Assembly: GCF_900143535.1 (NCBI RefSeq)
Contig: NZ_FRFA01000006.1
Coordinates: 186,001 to 250,000, forward strand
DNA: 64,000 nt
From: Tateyamaria sp. Alg231-49
Lineage (GTDB): Bacteria; Pseudomonadota; Alphaproteobacteria; Rhodobacterales; Rhodobacteraceae
Reading direction: 5' to 3'
Translations under genes and position numbers: made by a program
The notes under the pieces: generated by a model
The model's database searches: none
The model's input: the letters and a program-made list of their open reading frames with translations, nothing else
What the model was told of the DNA's origin: nothing
Shown here: positions 53,800 to 63,256 of the stretch, one piece after another
How the letters are laid out: each line of letters starts with the position of its first letter
Position numbering within the stretch: position 1 is the first letter of the stretch

Positions 53800-55590
53800 C
53801 TAGAGCGGGCGGCATGCCTCGGCCAGCCACGTACGCGTGGATTCTGACACGCGGGGTCCAATTTTGGCTAAAGTTTCAGCATGATAGGTATCAAGCCAAG
53901 CCCGCGATGGCGCGTCCAGCATGTCCGGTACAATCAGCGTTCGGTCGATCGGAGCGTAGGTCAGAGTGCGCCAACTGAGCATCTCGCGATGTGTGTCTCC
54001 ACCCGCGGGCGGCGTGGCCTGTTCGACCACCAGAAGGTTTTCGATCCGGATGCCAAAGGCGCCCTCGCGGTAATACCCCGGCTCGTTTGACAGGATCATT
54101 CCGGGTTGAAAGGGCACCGAACTGGTGCGGGCCAGCCGCTGTGGACCTTCATGCACCGATAGGTACGCCCCGACGCCGTGGCCCAGCCCGTGGTCAAAAT
54201 CCTGATGGGCATACCAGAGTGGCGCGCGTCCGATCGCTTCGATATCGCGGCCCGCCAGACCCTTCGGCCAAATGAGGCGCGACATTGCGATCATGCCCAT
54301 CAGCACGCGTGTAAAGGCGGCACGGGCCTCTTGGGGCGGTGTGCCGATGGCAATGGTGCGGGTGATGTCTGTGGTCCCGTCCAGATACTGCCCACCGCTG
54401 TCCAACACGATCAACTGACCGTCTTGGAGGGTGCTGTCTGTCTCTTCGGTGACGCGGTAGTGCATAATCGCGCCGTTTGGCCCGGTGCCCGCGATCGTTT
54501 CAAAGCTGATGTCTTGCAGGGCGTTATCCCGACGGCGGTATCCTTCCAGCTGGCTCACCACTTGGGTTTCGCGCAAACTGCCGGGCGTTTGGGCGTCAAG
54601 CCATGCGAGCAGTTCCACAACGGCTGCGCCATCGCGCAAATGGGCCTCTGCACTACCTGCGATTTCGGCCGCGTTTTTGCAGGCTTTGGGCAGGGCACAG
54701 GGGTCTTCTCCCCACTGAACGGCGTCGCCGAGGGTGTCGGCGACGATTACTGGCACCGAGGATTTGTCGGCAAGGACCGGGCCTTCAAGCGTCTTGAGGG
54801 TGGTCAGAAACGCATCTGGCATATGGCAGGTCACATCGTCACCCAAATGCGCGCGCACCTCATCCAGTTTGGCCGCGTCCATGAACAGGTCAACGCCACC
54901 CGTGCTGTGCAAAATGGCAAACCCTTGCACAATCGGATTTCTGGGGATGTCCGCCCCGCGAATGTTCAGCAACCAGCACAAGGCGTCGGGCAGGGTGATA
55001 ACCGCAGAGCTGACGCCCGCGTCCGCAAGGCCTGCCGCCAGACGGGCGCGTTTGTCTGCATGGCTTTCGCCTGCAAATTCAATAGGATGTGCCTTGGCCA
55101 TTTCTGCTGCTGGCGCGGGTTGATCGGCCCAAACACGATCCACCAGATTTTCCGATTGCACCAGTTCAACGCCGCTGCCTGCCAGTGCGCTGCGCGTCTG
55201 CTCGATCTGGCCGGGGGTATGGAGCCATGGATCAAAGCCGACCCGACCACCGTCGGGCAACTGATCTTTCAGCCATGCACCAAGGCTGACATCTGGCCAG
55301 GGGACCGGTGTGTAGACATCCGCCACCTGCGCCTTGACCTGCGTGCGGTAGCGCCCGTCGATGAACACGCCTGCACTGTCCGTCAATACTGCGCAAAACC
55401 CTGCTGATCCGGTGAACCCGGTCAGCCATGCCAAACGTTCGTCGCGTGCCGATACATATTCGCCCTGATGCGCATCCGCGCGTGGAACGAGGAACCCGTC
55501 CAGCGATGCGCCTTGCATCACAGCGCGCAACGCCTCCAGCCGGGGTGGGCCTTGCTCGGGTCTTGCCGTGACTTCAAACGACTGAAACAT
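53800..55590 (-). CDS. pepP: Xaa-Pro aminopeptidase (M24B, PepP)
   Basis: Cytoplasmic metallopeptidase removing an N-terminal residue before proline. 596 residues, the long form with two creatinase-like N-terminal domains and a C-terminal catalytic domain. Metal ligands: Asp in LDSGGQYLDGTTDITRT (two Asp), His in HGLGHGVGAYLSVHEGP, Glu in NEPGYYREGAFGIRIEN (two Glu). Ends 75 bp from the DUF427 start; cobT lies 52 bp upstream on the same strand. Confidence 0.93.
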   Translation of the reverse strand: MFQSFEVTARPEQGPPRLEALRAVMQGASLDGFLVPRADAHQGEYVSARDERLAWLTGFTGSAGFCAVLTDSAGVFIDGRYRTQVKAQVADVYTPVPWPDVSLGAWLKDQLPDGGRVGFDPWLHTPGQIEQTRSALAGSGVELVQSENLVDRVWADQPAPAAEMAKAHPIEFAGESHADKRARLAAGLADAGVSSAVITLPDALCWLLNIRGADIPRNPIVQGFAILHSTGGVDLFMDAAKLDEVRAHLGDDVTCHMPDAFLTTLKTLEGPVLADKSSVPVIVADTLGDAVQWGEDPCALPKACKNAAEIAGSAEAHLRDGAAVVELLAWLDAQTPGSLRETQVVSQLEGYRRRDNALQDISFETIAGTGPNGAIMHYRVTEETDSTLQDGQLIVLDSGGQYLDGTTDITRTIAIGTPPQEARAAFTRVLMGMIAMSRLIWPKGLAGRDIEAIGRAPLWYAHQDFDHGLGHGVGAYLSVHEGPQRLARTSSVPFQPGMILSNEPGYYREGAFGIRIENLLVVEQATPPAGGDTHREMLSWRTLTYAPIDRTLIVPDMLDAPSRAWLDTYHAETLAKIGPRVSESTRTWLAEACRPL

Positions 55591-55641
55591 GCCGCATCCC
55601 CTTTATCTGGCCAGAAAGAATGTTCCCCCGAAAGGGTGGCA

Positions 55642-57519
55642 TCAACTGGCGCGCTTCATGCCCATCACACGCGCGCGTGCCCGTGGGTCACTGTCAAACA
55701 GAGCCGCCAGTTGTTCGGTCATCGCACCCGCCAACTGCTCTACATCCGTGATGGTTACCGCGCGGTCGTAATAGCGGGTCACGTCATGCCCAATCCCGAT
55801 GGCCAGCAATTCGACAGCGCGCTTGCGTTCGACCATGGCGATCACGTCGCGCAAGTGTTTTTCGAGATAGTTGGCCGGGTTCACTGACAAGGTGCTGTCA
55901 TCAACAGGCGCGCCATCGGAAATCACCATCAAAATCTTACGTGCCTCGGGACGACCGACCATGCGGCGATGCGCCCATTCCAGCGCCTCGCCGTCGATGT
56001 TTTCCTTAAGCAGCCCTTCTTTCATCATCAGCCCCAGATTTGGGCGCGTGCGCCGCCAAGGGGCGTCCGCGGATTTGTAGACGATGTGGCGCAGATCATT
56101 AAGCCGTCCCGGTTGCGCGGGGCGGCCATCGTTCAGCCACGCCTCGCGGGCAAGCCCGCCTTTCCACGCGCGGGTGGTAAAGCCGAGGATTTCGACCTTG
56201 ACGTTGCACCGTTCCAATGTGCGCGCCAGAACGTCCGCGCAAATGGCCGCAATGGAGATCGGACGACCCCGCATGGATCCTGAATTGTCCAAAAGAAGGG
56301 TGACGCAGGTGTCGCGGAATTCGGTGTCTTTTTCGACCTTGAAGGACAGGGGCGTTGTCGGGTTTGCCACAACCCGTGCCAGACGGCCCGCATCCAGAGT
56401 GCCTTCCTCCAGATCAAACTCCCATGACCGGTTCTGTTGGGCCTGAAGGCGGCGCTGCAATTTATTGGCCAGACGGCTGACCGCCCCTTTGAGCGGTTCT
56501 AGTTGTTGATCCAGATAGGCGCGCAACCGTTCGAGCTCGACAGGCTCGGCGAGATCCTCTGCGGCGATCTCTTCGTCATGATCGCTTAGGTACACCTGAT
56601 AGTTCGGGTCTGCCTCTGACATGGGTTGGGGTGGGGGCGGTTCCAGAGGGGCCTCGCCATCAGGCATCTCTGCCTCTTCCCCAAGCTCTTGATCGGCCAT
56701 GTCGTCCATGGAGACCTGCGCCTGACTCGCGTCTTGTTGTTCTTCCTGACTGGACTCGGGGGAGGCGTCTTCGTCCTCCTGATCCTGGTCATCCTGTCCG
56801 GTGCTGTCAGGATCCTGATCCTCGTCGCTGCCTTCTTCGGCCTCGTCTTCCTGATCTTCGTCGATCTGGTCGGGATCATCGCCCAACTGGTCGCCATAGC
56901 CCAGATCAGTGATTACCTGCCGGGCAAAGCGGGCAAAGGCGGTCTGGTCGTCCAGAATGTCATCGATGCGATCCAGCGTTCCACCAGCCTGATCCTCGAT
57001 AAACCCGCGCCACAAGTCCATAGCGTTCTGCGCACCACCGGGCAGGTCACGACCTGTCGCCAGATGGCGCACGAGATAGCCCGCAGCTGCGGACAAGGGC
57101 ACGTCGCTGGCTTGTTTGACCTGATCATAGCCACGGCGCATTGCGTCATTCTTGATTTTGGCGTCGATGTTGCCAGCCGTTCCCGGCATATCGCGCGCGC
57201 CCATCGCTTCGCAGCGTGCGGTTTCCATCGCCTCATAGAGGTCACGCGCCATGTCGCCTTGGGGCGAATAGCGGGCGTGGGTCTGACCGTTGTGATAGCG
57301 GCGGTGCAGCGCCAGCGCATCGGCTGTGCCCCGCGCCAGCATCACCTCATCGCGGGTCATGCGGCGGCTGACTTGAGGCAGGCGCATCGCATCGCCCGAC
57401 ACGCCCGATGGGTCGACCGAATAACTGACGTTCAACTCGGGGTCATTGGCCATGACTTTGGTGGCCTCGGCCAAGGCCTTTTTGAACGGATCTGCGGGGT
57501 TGTCATTGTTCTGCGCCAT
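55642..57519 (-). CDS. cobT: Cobaltochelatase subunit CobT
   Basis: Large non-catalytic subunit of the aerobic cobalt chelatase CobNST, which inserts cobalt into hydrogenobyrinic acid diamide. 625 residues: N-terminal helical part, a very acidic region about 205-310 (runs of Asp/Glu/Gln), then a vWA domain with [16 protein letters not shown] near residue 420. It forms hexameric rings with the AAA+ subunit CobS, encoded upstream on the same strand after one small gene. CobN is not in the window. Confidence 0.95.
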   Translation of the reverse strand: MAQNNDNPADPFKKALAEATKVMANDPELNVSYSVDPSGVSGDAMRLPQVSRRMTRDEVMLARGTADALALHRRYHNGQTHARYSPQGDMARDLYEAMETARCEAMGARDMPGTAGNIDAKIKNDAMRRGYDQVKQASDVPLSAAAGYLVRHLATGRDLPGGAQNAMDLWRGFIEDQAGGTLDRIDDILDDQTAFARFARQVITDLGYGDQLGDDPDQIDEDQEDEAEEGSDEDQDPDSTGQDDQDQEDEDASPESSQEEQQDASQAQVSMDDMADQELGEEAEMPDGEAPLEPPPPQPMSEADPNYQVYLSDHDEEIAAEDLAEPVELERLRAYLDQQLEPLKGAVSRLANKLQRRLQAQQNRSWEFDLEEGTLDAGRLARVVANPTTPLSFKVEKDTEFRDTCVTLLLDNSGSMRGRPISIAAICADVLARTLERCNVKVEILGFTTRAWKGGLAREAWLNDGRPAQPGRLNDLRHIVYKSADAPWRRTRPNLGLMMKEGLLKENIDGEALEWAHRRMVGRPEARKILMVISDGAPVDDSTLSVNPANYLEKHLRDVIAMVERKRAVELLAIGIGHDVTRYYDRAVTITDVEQLAGAMTEQLAALFDSDPRARARVMGMKRAS

Positions 57520-57829
57520 GTCCCTGAAATTGCCCTTATGGGCGGGAATGGCAAGGGGGAATTGGCCAGATAGCTAAGGACAAACGTTTCTCACATCTGG
57601 ATATGATGCTTTGCGTTGTTACGCGCAGGGTGGGCGAGGAAGCTTGTGCTCACAAAAACTGGCGCTGAGTAGACCGTTCCAATCTACGCTCCGCGTAGCG
57701 AGCAACTGATCGCTTTATGCCCATCTAGATTTTTGATGCAGCTTGGACGGGCGGTTCATCAACGCCCCATGCCATGGCAGAACCGGAATTGGCGACGTGC
57801 CCGCTACAAGAGAGGCAAAACAAAAGCCG
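57520..57829. other. Gap between the cobS-side small gene and cobT
   Basis: 310 bp without a credible gene. Contains a 6-bp hairpin (57684-57689/57693-57698). Short frames here overlap the small gene on the same strand in another phase and look accidental. A promoter for cobT could lie here but none was identified. Confidence 0.4.
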
Positions 57830-58213
57830 TCACCGCCGCGCGCTGGTTTCGGGATGCATTTTGGCCAGCGCTTCGCAGGTTTCAGTGAGGTCTTCGAAGA
57901 CGCGCTGGCTGGATCGGTCACGGTGATAAATCACGGCATCCATCAACGAAATCATATGGTCGCGTTGGTTTGCAATAAAGGCGTCGATGGCTATCGGGGA
58001 GGCTGAGCCAATACGAATTGCAACAGCGCGAAAGGCGTTGGCGCGTTCGATGTCGGCTGGGCTCGCTTCCAGATATGCGGATAGCTGGCCATAGTCATGA
58101 TAACCCAGCCAGAACCCGGCGCACTGGGCTGCATCGTTGGAGAGGGTATGTTGTGCCGCCCCCAGCTGGAGGGGCCACGCCAAAAGTGCGAGACACTTAA
58201 GCGCGCGTATCAC
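57830..58213 (-). CDS. Secreted hypothetical protein coupled to cobS
   Basis: 127 residues beginning with a signal peptide ([21 protein letters not shown]). The mature part is helical with Cys near residues 31 and 114 that could pair. GTG start at 58213 overlaps the cobS stop by 4 bp, so it is translated after cobS. No family recognised. An exported protein directly linked to a cytoplasmic chelatase subunit is unexpected; any link to cobalt or cobalamin uptake is speculation. Confidence 0.72.
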   Translation of the reverse strand: MIRALKCLALLAWPLQLGAAQHTLSNDAAQCAGFWLGYHDYGQLSAYLEASPADIERANAFRAVAIRIGSASPIAIDAFIANQRDHMISLMDAVIYHRDRSSQRVFEDLTETCEALAKMHPETSARR

Positions 58214-59196
58214 CCCAAGCTGACACTGGCCGCTGATTCAGGCAGTTCTTCGTCAAACAGGCGCTGATAGAACTCTGCAACGGTTTGCCGTTCCAGTTCA
58301 TCGCATTTGTTGAGGAAGGACAGGCGGAAGGCATAGCCGACATTGCGGAAAATTTCGGCGTTTTGCGCCCATGCGATGACTGTGCGTGGGGACATCACGG
58401 TCGACAGATCACCGTTCATGAACGCGGTGCGCGTAAGGTCGGCGACGGTCACCATCTGTTTGACCGTTTTGCGCCCCTCGGCTGTGTTGTAGTGTGGGTT
58501 CTTGGACAGAACGATTGCGGTCTCAGCATCAATGCTCAGGTAGTTGAGCGTGGCGACAAGGCTCCACCGGTCCATCTGGCCTTGGTTAATCTGCTGCGTG
58601 CCGTGATAAAGGCCCGTGGTGTCACCAAGGCCGACCGTGTTGGACGTCGCAAAGATACGGAAATAGGGATGGGGTTCGATCACGGTGTTTTGGTCAAGCA
58701 GCGTGAGCTTGCCGTCCACTTCCAGTACACGCTGGATCACGAACATCACGTCCGCCCGGCCCGCGTCGTATTCGTCAAAGACGATGGCGCAAGGGTTGCG
58801 CAACGCCCAAGGCAGGATACCTTCTTGGAAATCAGTGACTTGCTTGCCGTCGCGCAGTTTGATCGCGTCTTTGCCGATCAAGTCAATCCGGCTGATATGG
58901 CTGTCCAGGTTGACCCGCACGGCGGGCCAATTCAGGCGTGCAGCGACCTGTTCGATGTGGGTCGACTTCCCTGTGCCGTGATACCCTTGGATCATCACGC
59001 GGCGGTTGTGCGAAAACCCGGCAAGAATGGCGAGGGTCGTGTCAGGATCGAACTTGTAGGTGGTGTCGATGGCGGGCACGCGGTCGCTTGTGTCGGCAAA
59101 GCCTTTGACAACCATATCCGTATCAATGCCAAAGACCTCGCGGACGGAAATCTCTTCGCTTGGTTTTGCATTGATATCCATCGCGCCGTCCGCCAT
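58210..59196 (-). CDS. cobS: Cobaltochelatase AAA+ subunit CobS
   Basis: AAA+ ATPase of the CobNST cobalt chelatase. 328 residues from ATG 59196, the usual CobS length; the frame upstream to 59445 is not conserved. Walker [11 protein letters not shown] near residue 80, Walker B IVFDEYD near residue 148, sensor region [11 protein letters not shown]. Its stop overlaps the small secreted-protein gene, and cobT follows further downstream. Confidence 0.96.
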   Translation of the reverse strand: MADGAMDINAKPSEEISVREVFGIDTDMVVKGFADTSDRVPAIDTTYKFDPDTTLAILAGFSHNRRVMIQGYHGTGKSTHIEQVAARLNWPAVRVNLDSHISRIDLIGKDAIKLRDGKQVTDFQEGILPWALRNPCAIVFDEYDAGRADVMFVIQRVLEVDGKLTLLDQNTVIEPHPYFRIFATSNTVGLGDTTGLYHGTQQINQGQMDRWSLVATLNYLSIDAETAIVLSKNPHYNTAEGRKTVKQMVTVADLTRTAFMNGDLSTVMSPRTVIAWAQNAEIFRNVGYAFRLSFLNKCDELERQTVAEFYQRLFDEELPESAASVSLG

Positions 59197-59421
59197 TTCG
59201 CCGTTCCTTAAAGTCAAGAGGTGCGCGCCTGTTCGGGCGCGACAAAGCTGGTCATGCGCCGCGTTTGGGCGCGTGGGTCGTGGTGCAACATAACGCGGGG
59301 AAGGGCAAGGGGAAGGGGGCCGTTGGCGTTGAGAAACTGCACAAGCTCTGCACAATTTACGCACTCCGATTGCACGAACGGCGACCATCCTGGTGTGGAA
59401 CAAAACAACAGGACGCGATCC

Positions 59422-59883
59422 ATGACATATTTCCCAGTTTATCAAAGGGTGCGCTGCGGCGTGCTGATGGCCCTGTCGGGCGGTGCTGTGGCGCAGGCTA
59501 TGACACTGTGGGGCGGCGATTTGTCCCGGTTTTTGCCATCACTCAGCACGATGATCCTCGCGGCTTGTGTCGGGGCAGGTGTGGCCGGGTTTCTGCTTGC
59601 AGACGCATTTGGTCGCCGGGGGTGGCGTGGCGCTATCTGGACCGTTGTTGCGTGGCCGATTGCGACAGTCTGTGGTGCATCCTTGGGCGCTGGTCTGGTC
59701 GGAATTGCGTCATCAGCCGAGCCGCTGGCAGGTTTGCCCGAGGCATTGGTGGCGGGTGCTCCGCTTGGCATCATGGCCGTCAGCGATGGGTTAAGCACCA
59801 GCCCGGCTGTCGCCGTCATCTGGTTGATCTGCGGTCTGGCCATGCACCACGGTGCAATGGCAGAACGCAGCCCAACTACTTGA
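59422..59883 (+). CDS. Hypothetical inner-membrane protein
   Basis: 153 residues with four predicted spans (about 10-28, 38-62, 70-100 and 130-147), rich in Gly and Ala. Start ATG 59422 after AGGA. No family recognised. Divergent from cobS and overlapping the end of the convergent J-domain gene by 8 bp. Confidence 0.7.
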   Translation: MTYFPVYQRVRCGVLMALSGGAVAQAMTLWGGDLSRFLPSLSTMILAACVGAGVAGFLLADAFGRRGWRGAIWTVVAWPIATVCGASLGAGLVGIASSAEPLAGLPEALVAGAPLGIMAVSDGLSTSPAVAVIWLICGLAMHHGAMAERSPTT

Positions 59884-60502
59884 AGTTACGGCTGTCCTTA
59901 ATCTGATCCCAGGCCCAGACGACCTCTTGCAGCTGTTCTTCCTGGCTTCGGTCCCCACCGTTCATGTCAGGGTGCAGGACTTTGATCAGCGCTTTGTATG
60001 ACTTGCGCACGTCGGCTTTGGTCGCGTCCGCAGTTGTTTCAAGGATTTCGATGGCGCGCTTTTCGGTGGGGGGCAGTTTGCGAGCAGCCGCGTTGCCGCC
60101 GCGCCCAGGGTTTTGGGTCGCGTTCTTGCCCAGCACCTGATGCGGGTCCTCGATGCCAAGGCGGGCCCAGGCGCGCGCCTCGGGGTCAGTCATCGGCTTT
60201 GTTGCGCGTTCCCACACCTTGTCCTTGGACTGCTGGGCGTTGATCTCGGCCTCGGTCGTGCCGTCAAAGAAACTCCACTTGCTGTTATATTCACGCACGT
60301 GCTGCTGGCAGAACCAGAAAAAGTCATCCAGCACGTCAGGTGCCTTGGGCGCGCGGAACTTGCCGGCCTCTTCGCATCCCTCGTGATCGCATATCCGCGT
60401 CGAGGTTTCGGACGCACCAGACATGCCGCGACGACCGCGCGGGTTCTTCTTTTTGGCCGAAGAAACGGACATATCAAAACCAAAGGGATCAGACTTGCTC
60501 AT
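59876..60502 (-). CDS. J-domain protein with a Cys/His-rich N-terminal region
   Basis: 208 residues. The J domain is C-terminal (about 145-205) with the DnaK-stimulating HPD in VLHPDMNGGDRS. The N-terminal half has Cys and His spaced CDHEGC and CQQH (near residues 38-67), possibly a zinc site. This is not DnaJ itself: no Gly/Phe or CxxCxGxG region. It should recruit DnaK to a special client. BolA-family gene divergent 74 bp away, a pairing common in roseobacters as I recall. Confidence 0.88.
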   Translation of the reverse strand: MSKSDPFGFDMSVSSAKKKNPRGRRGMSGASETSTRICDHEGCEEAGKFRAPKAPDVLDDFFWFCQQHVREYNSKWSFFDGTTEAEINAQQSKDKVWERATKPMTDPEARAWARLGIEDPHQVLGKNATQNPGRGGNAAARKLPPTEKRAIEILETTADATKADVRKSYKALIKVLHPDMNGGDRSQEEQLQEVVWAWDQIKDSRNFK

Positions 60503-60576
60503 GGGATGGTCCTTTTCGACTCAGGCGCTGGAGTTTAGGCTATGACAGCGAGGATTGAAGGGGGTCAGAGAAAAAA

Positions 60577-60834
60577 ATGTCCGTACGGCAAGAAATAGAA
60601 GATGCATTGTGTGCAGCCTTTGATCCACGAGAGATAGATGTCGTGGATGACAGTGCAAGCCATGCAGGGCATGCAGGTGCCCCCGCTGCGGGTGAAAGCC
60701 ACTTTAATGTCCGGTTGCGCAGCCTTGAATTTGAAGGAAAAAATCGAGTTTCCCGACACCGCGCGGTGCATTCCGCCTTGGGGCCGGATCTCATCGGACG
60801 CATACACGCGCTGGCGCTTGATCTGGACGTTTAA
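60577..60834 (+). CDS. BolA-family protein
   Basis: 85-residue BolA-like protein: family core SHFNVRLRSLEFEGKNRVSRHRAVHSALG with the conserved His that contributes to a [2Fe-2S] cluster bridged with a monothiol glutaredoxin. Members act in iron-sulfur trafficking and iron sensing or as regulators. Start ATG 60577. Divergent from the J-domain gene. Confidence 0.92.
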   Translation: MSVRQEIEDALCAAFDPREIDVVDDSASHAGHAGAPAAGESHFNVRLRSLEFEGKNRVSRHRAVHSALGPDLIGRIHALALDLDV

Positions 60835-60871
60835 GGCGACCACGCAAGTCTCTGACTTGGACGTTTAATTT

Positions 60872-60909
60872 CTGACCGAATGCATTCTCACCGATGCGGT
60901 GACGGTCAG
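60872..60909. terminator. Nested hairpin between bolA-like and DUF4177 genes
   Basis: Outer 7-bp perfect arms (60872-60878/60903-60909) enclose an inner 6-bp hairpin (60888-60893/60897-60902) between two convergent gene ends. No T-run on either side; may still serve as a bidirectional transcription barrier. Confidence 0.4.
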
Positions 60910-60926
60910 AGTACTTATTGACCGCC

Positions 60927-61328
60927 TTATTTTTGCGCGTTGGTTTCGTCGGCTGTTGTTTCTGCGCTTGCCTCCTCAGTTTCGGCGGCGGGTTGCGTGG
61001 CTGCTGTCATGGGCGGGTCTGCCGGTTTTTTCGACACAGCCGTTTCTGGCGTGGGAGCTGGCAACAATTCGGGTTCGAAATCGTCGATTGCGTCGGCCAC
61101 AGCGCGGCGGAAGACCAGCACATTGCGCCATTCTGTCGTGCTGCCCGTCAGACCGGAGCGCTCAATTGACGGCAAAGTCTCTGCGCGTTGATACTCCCAC
61201 CCTTCGCGGCCCATGTCGTTCATCAACGACTGAAGCGCATTCGCAAACCGCCCCTCGGGGCCTTTAACGCCGTGCGCTTTGGTGCCCTTGGTTGGGGCCG
61301 GGACGACTTTGTATTCCCACTGAGACAT
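60927..61328 (-). CDS. DUF4177-domain protein
   Basis: 133 residues from ATG 61328. The first 70 residues (MSQWEYKVVPAP ... GREGWEYQRAETLP ... LVFRR) match the DUF4177 pattern, short proteins of unknown function; the rest is a disordered, Ala/Pro/Glu/Thr-rich tail. Soluble, no signal peptide. Role unknown. Confidence 0.82.
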   Translation of the reverse strand: MSQWEYKVVPAPTKGTKAHGVKGPEGRFANALQSLMNDMGREGWEYQRAETLPSIERSGLTGSTTEWRNVLVFRRAVADAIDDFEPELLPAPTPETAVSKKPADPPMTAATQPAAETEEASAETTADETNAQK

Positions 61329-61413
61329 GACCATACCCTTTTATACTTGTCGGGCGCGTATATCCGTGGGCGCCCGGCATGAAAAGACCGTGACTGCGTT
61401 GTTTGCGTGGGTC

Positions 61414-61887
61414 CTATTTGCGCCGGATACCAATACTGGCGCCTACAGCGGACGGCCGAGGCAGGCTGGAATGTTCGTCCGCCAGAGTGCGCACTTTGTT
61501 CAGTACATCATCGGGCATTGGGGCAACTTTGGGCCCGGATTGGTCGACATGCAGTGTCAGCGCCTCGCCGGTGGCGGCCAGCCAACCGTCCTGATGCCAG
61601 ATTTCCTGATATGAGTGGAAACGTTTGGCATCAAAATCAATAAGTTGAAATGTTACTGTGACCGGATCGTTCACATGCAATTCGCGGACATAGGCCAGAT
61701 GAAATTCGGCCACATAGGTCGTGTTGCCTGTGGTCTGATGATAGTCGGGGCCAAAACCAATCCGCTCGTAAACCTCATCCGCGCATTGATCGAACAGCAC
61801 GTTGTAATAGGCCATATTCAGATGGCCGTTGTAGTCGATCCATTCGGGACGCACGGTCATTATCGAAGAACGAAAAGGGGCGGTCAC
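61414..61887 (-). CDS. Acyl-CoA thioesterase, 4HBT-type hotdog protein
   Basis: 157 residues with hotdog fold. Catalytic segment VRPEWIDYNGHLNMAYYNVLFD, in which Asp is the usual nucleophile or base of 4-hydroxybenzoyl-CoA thioesterases. Related thioesterases occur in carnitine and betainyl-CoA pathways, but no such genes are beside it. Divergent from the methyltransferase gene (79 bp). Confidence 0.88.
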   Translation of the reverse strand: MTAPFRSSIMTVRPEWIDYNGHLNMAYYNVLFDQCADEVYERIGFGPDYHQTTGNTTYVAEFHLAYVRELHVNDPVTVTFQLIDFDAKRFHSYQEIWHQDGWLAATGEALTLHVDQSGPKVAPMPDDVLNKVRTLADEHSSLPRPSAVGASIGIRRK

Positions 61888-61966
61888 GGCAGTCTCCTGT
61901 TTGCGGTTTCGTCCAAGTTAGGGCAGAGCATGGGCAGAGAAAAGCGCAAGGCACAGGGACACCATC

Positions 61967-63154
61967 ATGAGCGATGAAGCGGTAAAAGCGCAGTACGAAT
62001 CTTATCCCTATCCCGAACGCAAACCAACAGACGAGCGCAAGCGGTTGATCACCGGGTCCCCGTCTTTGCCGGTCGAAATGGATCACTGGCTGTGGGGCGG
62101 GGCGCGCGACTGGACCCAACCCTTGCGTATTCTTGTGGCGGGAGGAGGCACTGGCGACGCGTTGATCCAATTGGCGCAATTGTTGACCGATGCGGGGCGC
62201 CCTTACGACATCACCTATCTGGATATGTCTGTGGCCGCGCGCTCTTTGGCCGAAAAACGTGCCAAGGTACGAAAGCTGGACGGTATCACGTTTGTCACGG
62301 GGTCTTTGCTGGATGCAGGTGCCTATGGTCCCTTTGATTACATCGACTGCTGTGGCGTGCTGCACCATCTAGAGGACCCGCAGGCGGGCTTTGATGCGCT
62401 GGCAGGCGTGCTCGCTCCGGATGGCGGCATGGGCCTGATGGTATATGCCCCGCACGGACGTTCGGGTGTTTATCCATTGCAGGCAGCGTTCGGGCGATTG
62501 TTTGAGGGGCTTTCCCCCGAAAAACGGCTGAAACGAGCAAAGGCCGTTTTTGCCGCCTTGCCTGACGGACACCCGTTCAAGCGCAACACGCGGGTGGTGG
62601 ATCATGAGCAGGGGGATGCGGGTTTCTATGACTTGTTGCTGCACGGGCGCGACCGGCCTTTTTCCATCAGCGAGGTTCAGAATGCACTGGCACAGGCAGA
62701 ACTGGAATACGCAGGCTGCCCAGAGCCTGTTCTATACGATCCAACGCGGCTTGTGGGCGAGCTGCCCGAGGGGCTGAGCGACATCGAGGTACAGCAACTG
62801 GCCGAGGATTTGCGCGGCACTTTCAAGACCCATGTGGTCTACGTGCGCGCCAAGGGCGCAGTCGTACCGCCACCGTTCGGGCAGGCAGATGCGGTGCCGC
62901 ATCTGCGGGCCGTCGCGGCGGCAGATTTGGCCGCTCATGTCGCCAAGACGGGTGGGATAACAATCGATACGGCCGGTGAGGCGTTTCACTTTGATGTGGC
63001 CCGCGAGGCTGGTCCGCTGATCGCGCAGATTGATGGCAAGCGGTCTTTGGGCGAAATTGGTGCAGGGGTTGCCGAGTTTGATCGGCTTTGGTCTGCTGTG
63101 GAAACAGCCCTGTGCGGGTCGGGCATGATGCACTATTCACGGCTGTTTGCCTGA
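61967..63154 (+). CDS. Class I SAM-dependent methyltransferase
   Basis: 395 residues. N-terminal YESYPYPERKP motif of a protein family often annotated only as methyltransferase, SAM motif I LVAGGGTGDALIQLA near residue 51, DYIDCCGVLHHLEDP near residue 125. The last 120 residues form a separate domain (about 300-395) with a winged-helix look (LIAQIDGKRSLGEIGAGV). Substrate unknown. Confidence 0.88.
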   Translation: MSDEAVKAQYESYPYPERKPTDERKRLITGSPSLPVEMDHWLWGGARDWTQPLRILVAGGGTGDALIQLAQLLTDAGRPYDITYLDMSVAARSLAEKRAKVRKLDGITFVTGSLLDAGAYGPFDYIDCCGVLHHLEDPQAGFDALAGVLAPDGGMGLMVYAPHGRSGVYPLQAAFGRLFEGLSPEKRLKRAKAVFAALPDGHPFKRNTRVVDHEQGDAGFYDLLLHGRDRPFSISEVQNALAQAELEYAGCPEPVLYDPTRLVGELPEGLSDIEVQQLAEDLRGTFKTHVVYVRAKGAVVPPPFGQADAVPHLRAVAAADLAAHVAKTGGITIDTAGEAFHFDVAREAGPLIAQIDGKRSLGEIGAGVAEFDRLWSAVETALCGSGMMHYSRLFA

Positions 63155-63256
63155 GCGACCCGAGACCCAATAGTTGATGTGTGGTGCAGTATTGGCAAAT
63201 GGCCCAACGCTGCGCACAGCCATGTGGTCAAAGAAAGGCTTTCTGTCCCTGTTCCT

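Noticed and set aside
54178-55407. 409-residue open frame antisense to pepP
   Set aside because: Opposite the well-supported aminopeptidase gene; no domain or translation start signal.
57715-57921. 68-residue minus-strand frame between cobT and the small secreted gene
   Set aside because: Overlaps the better-supported secreted-protein gene on the same strand in another phase.
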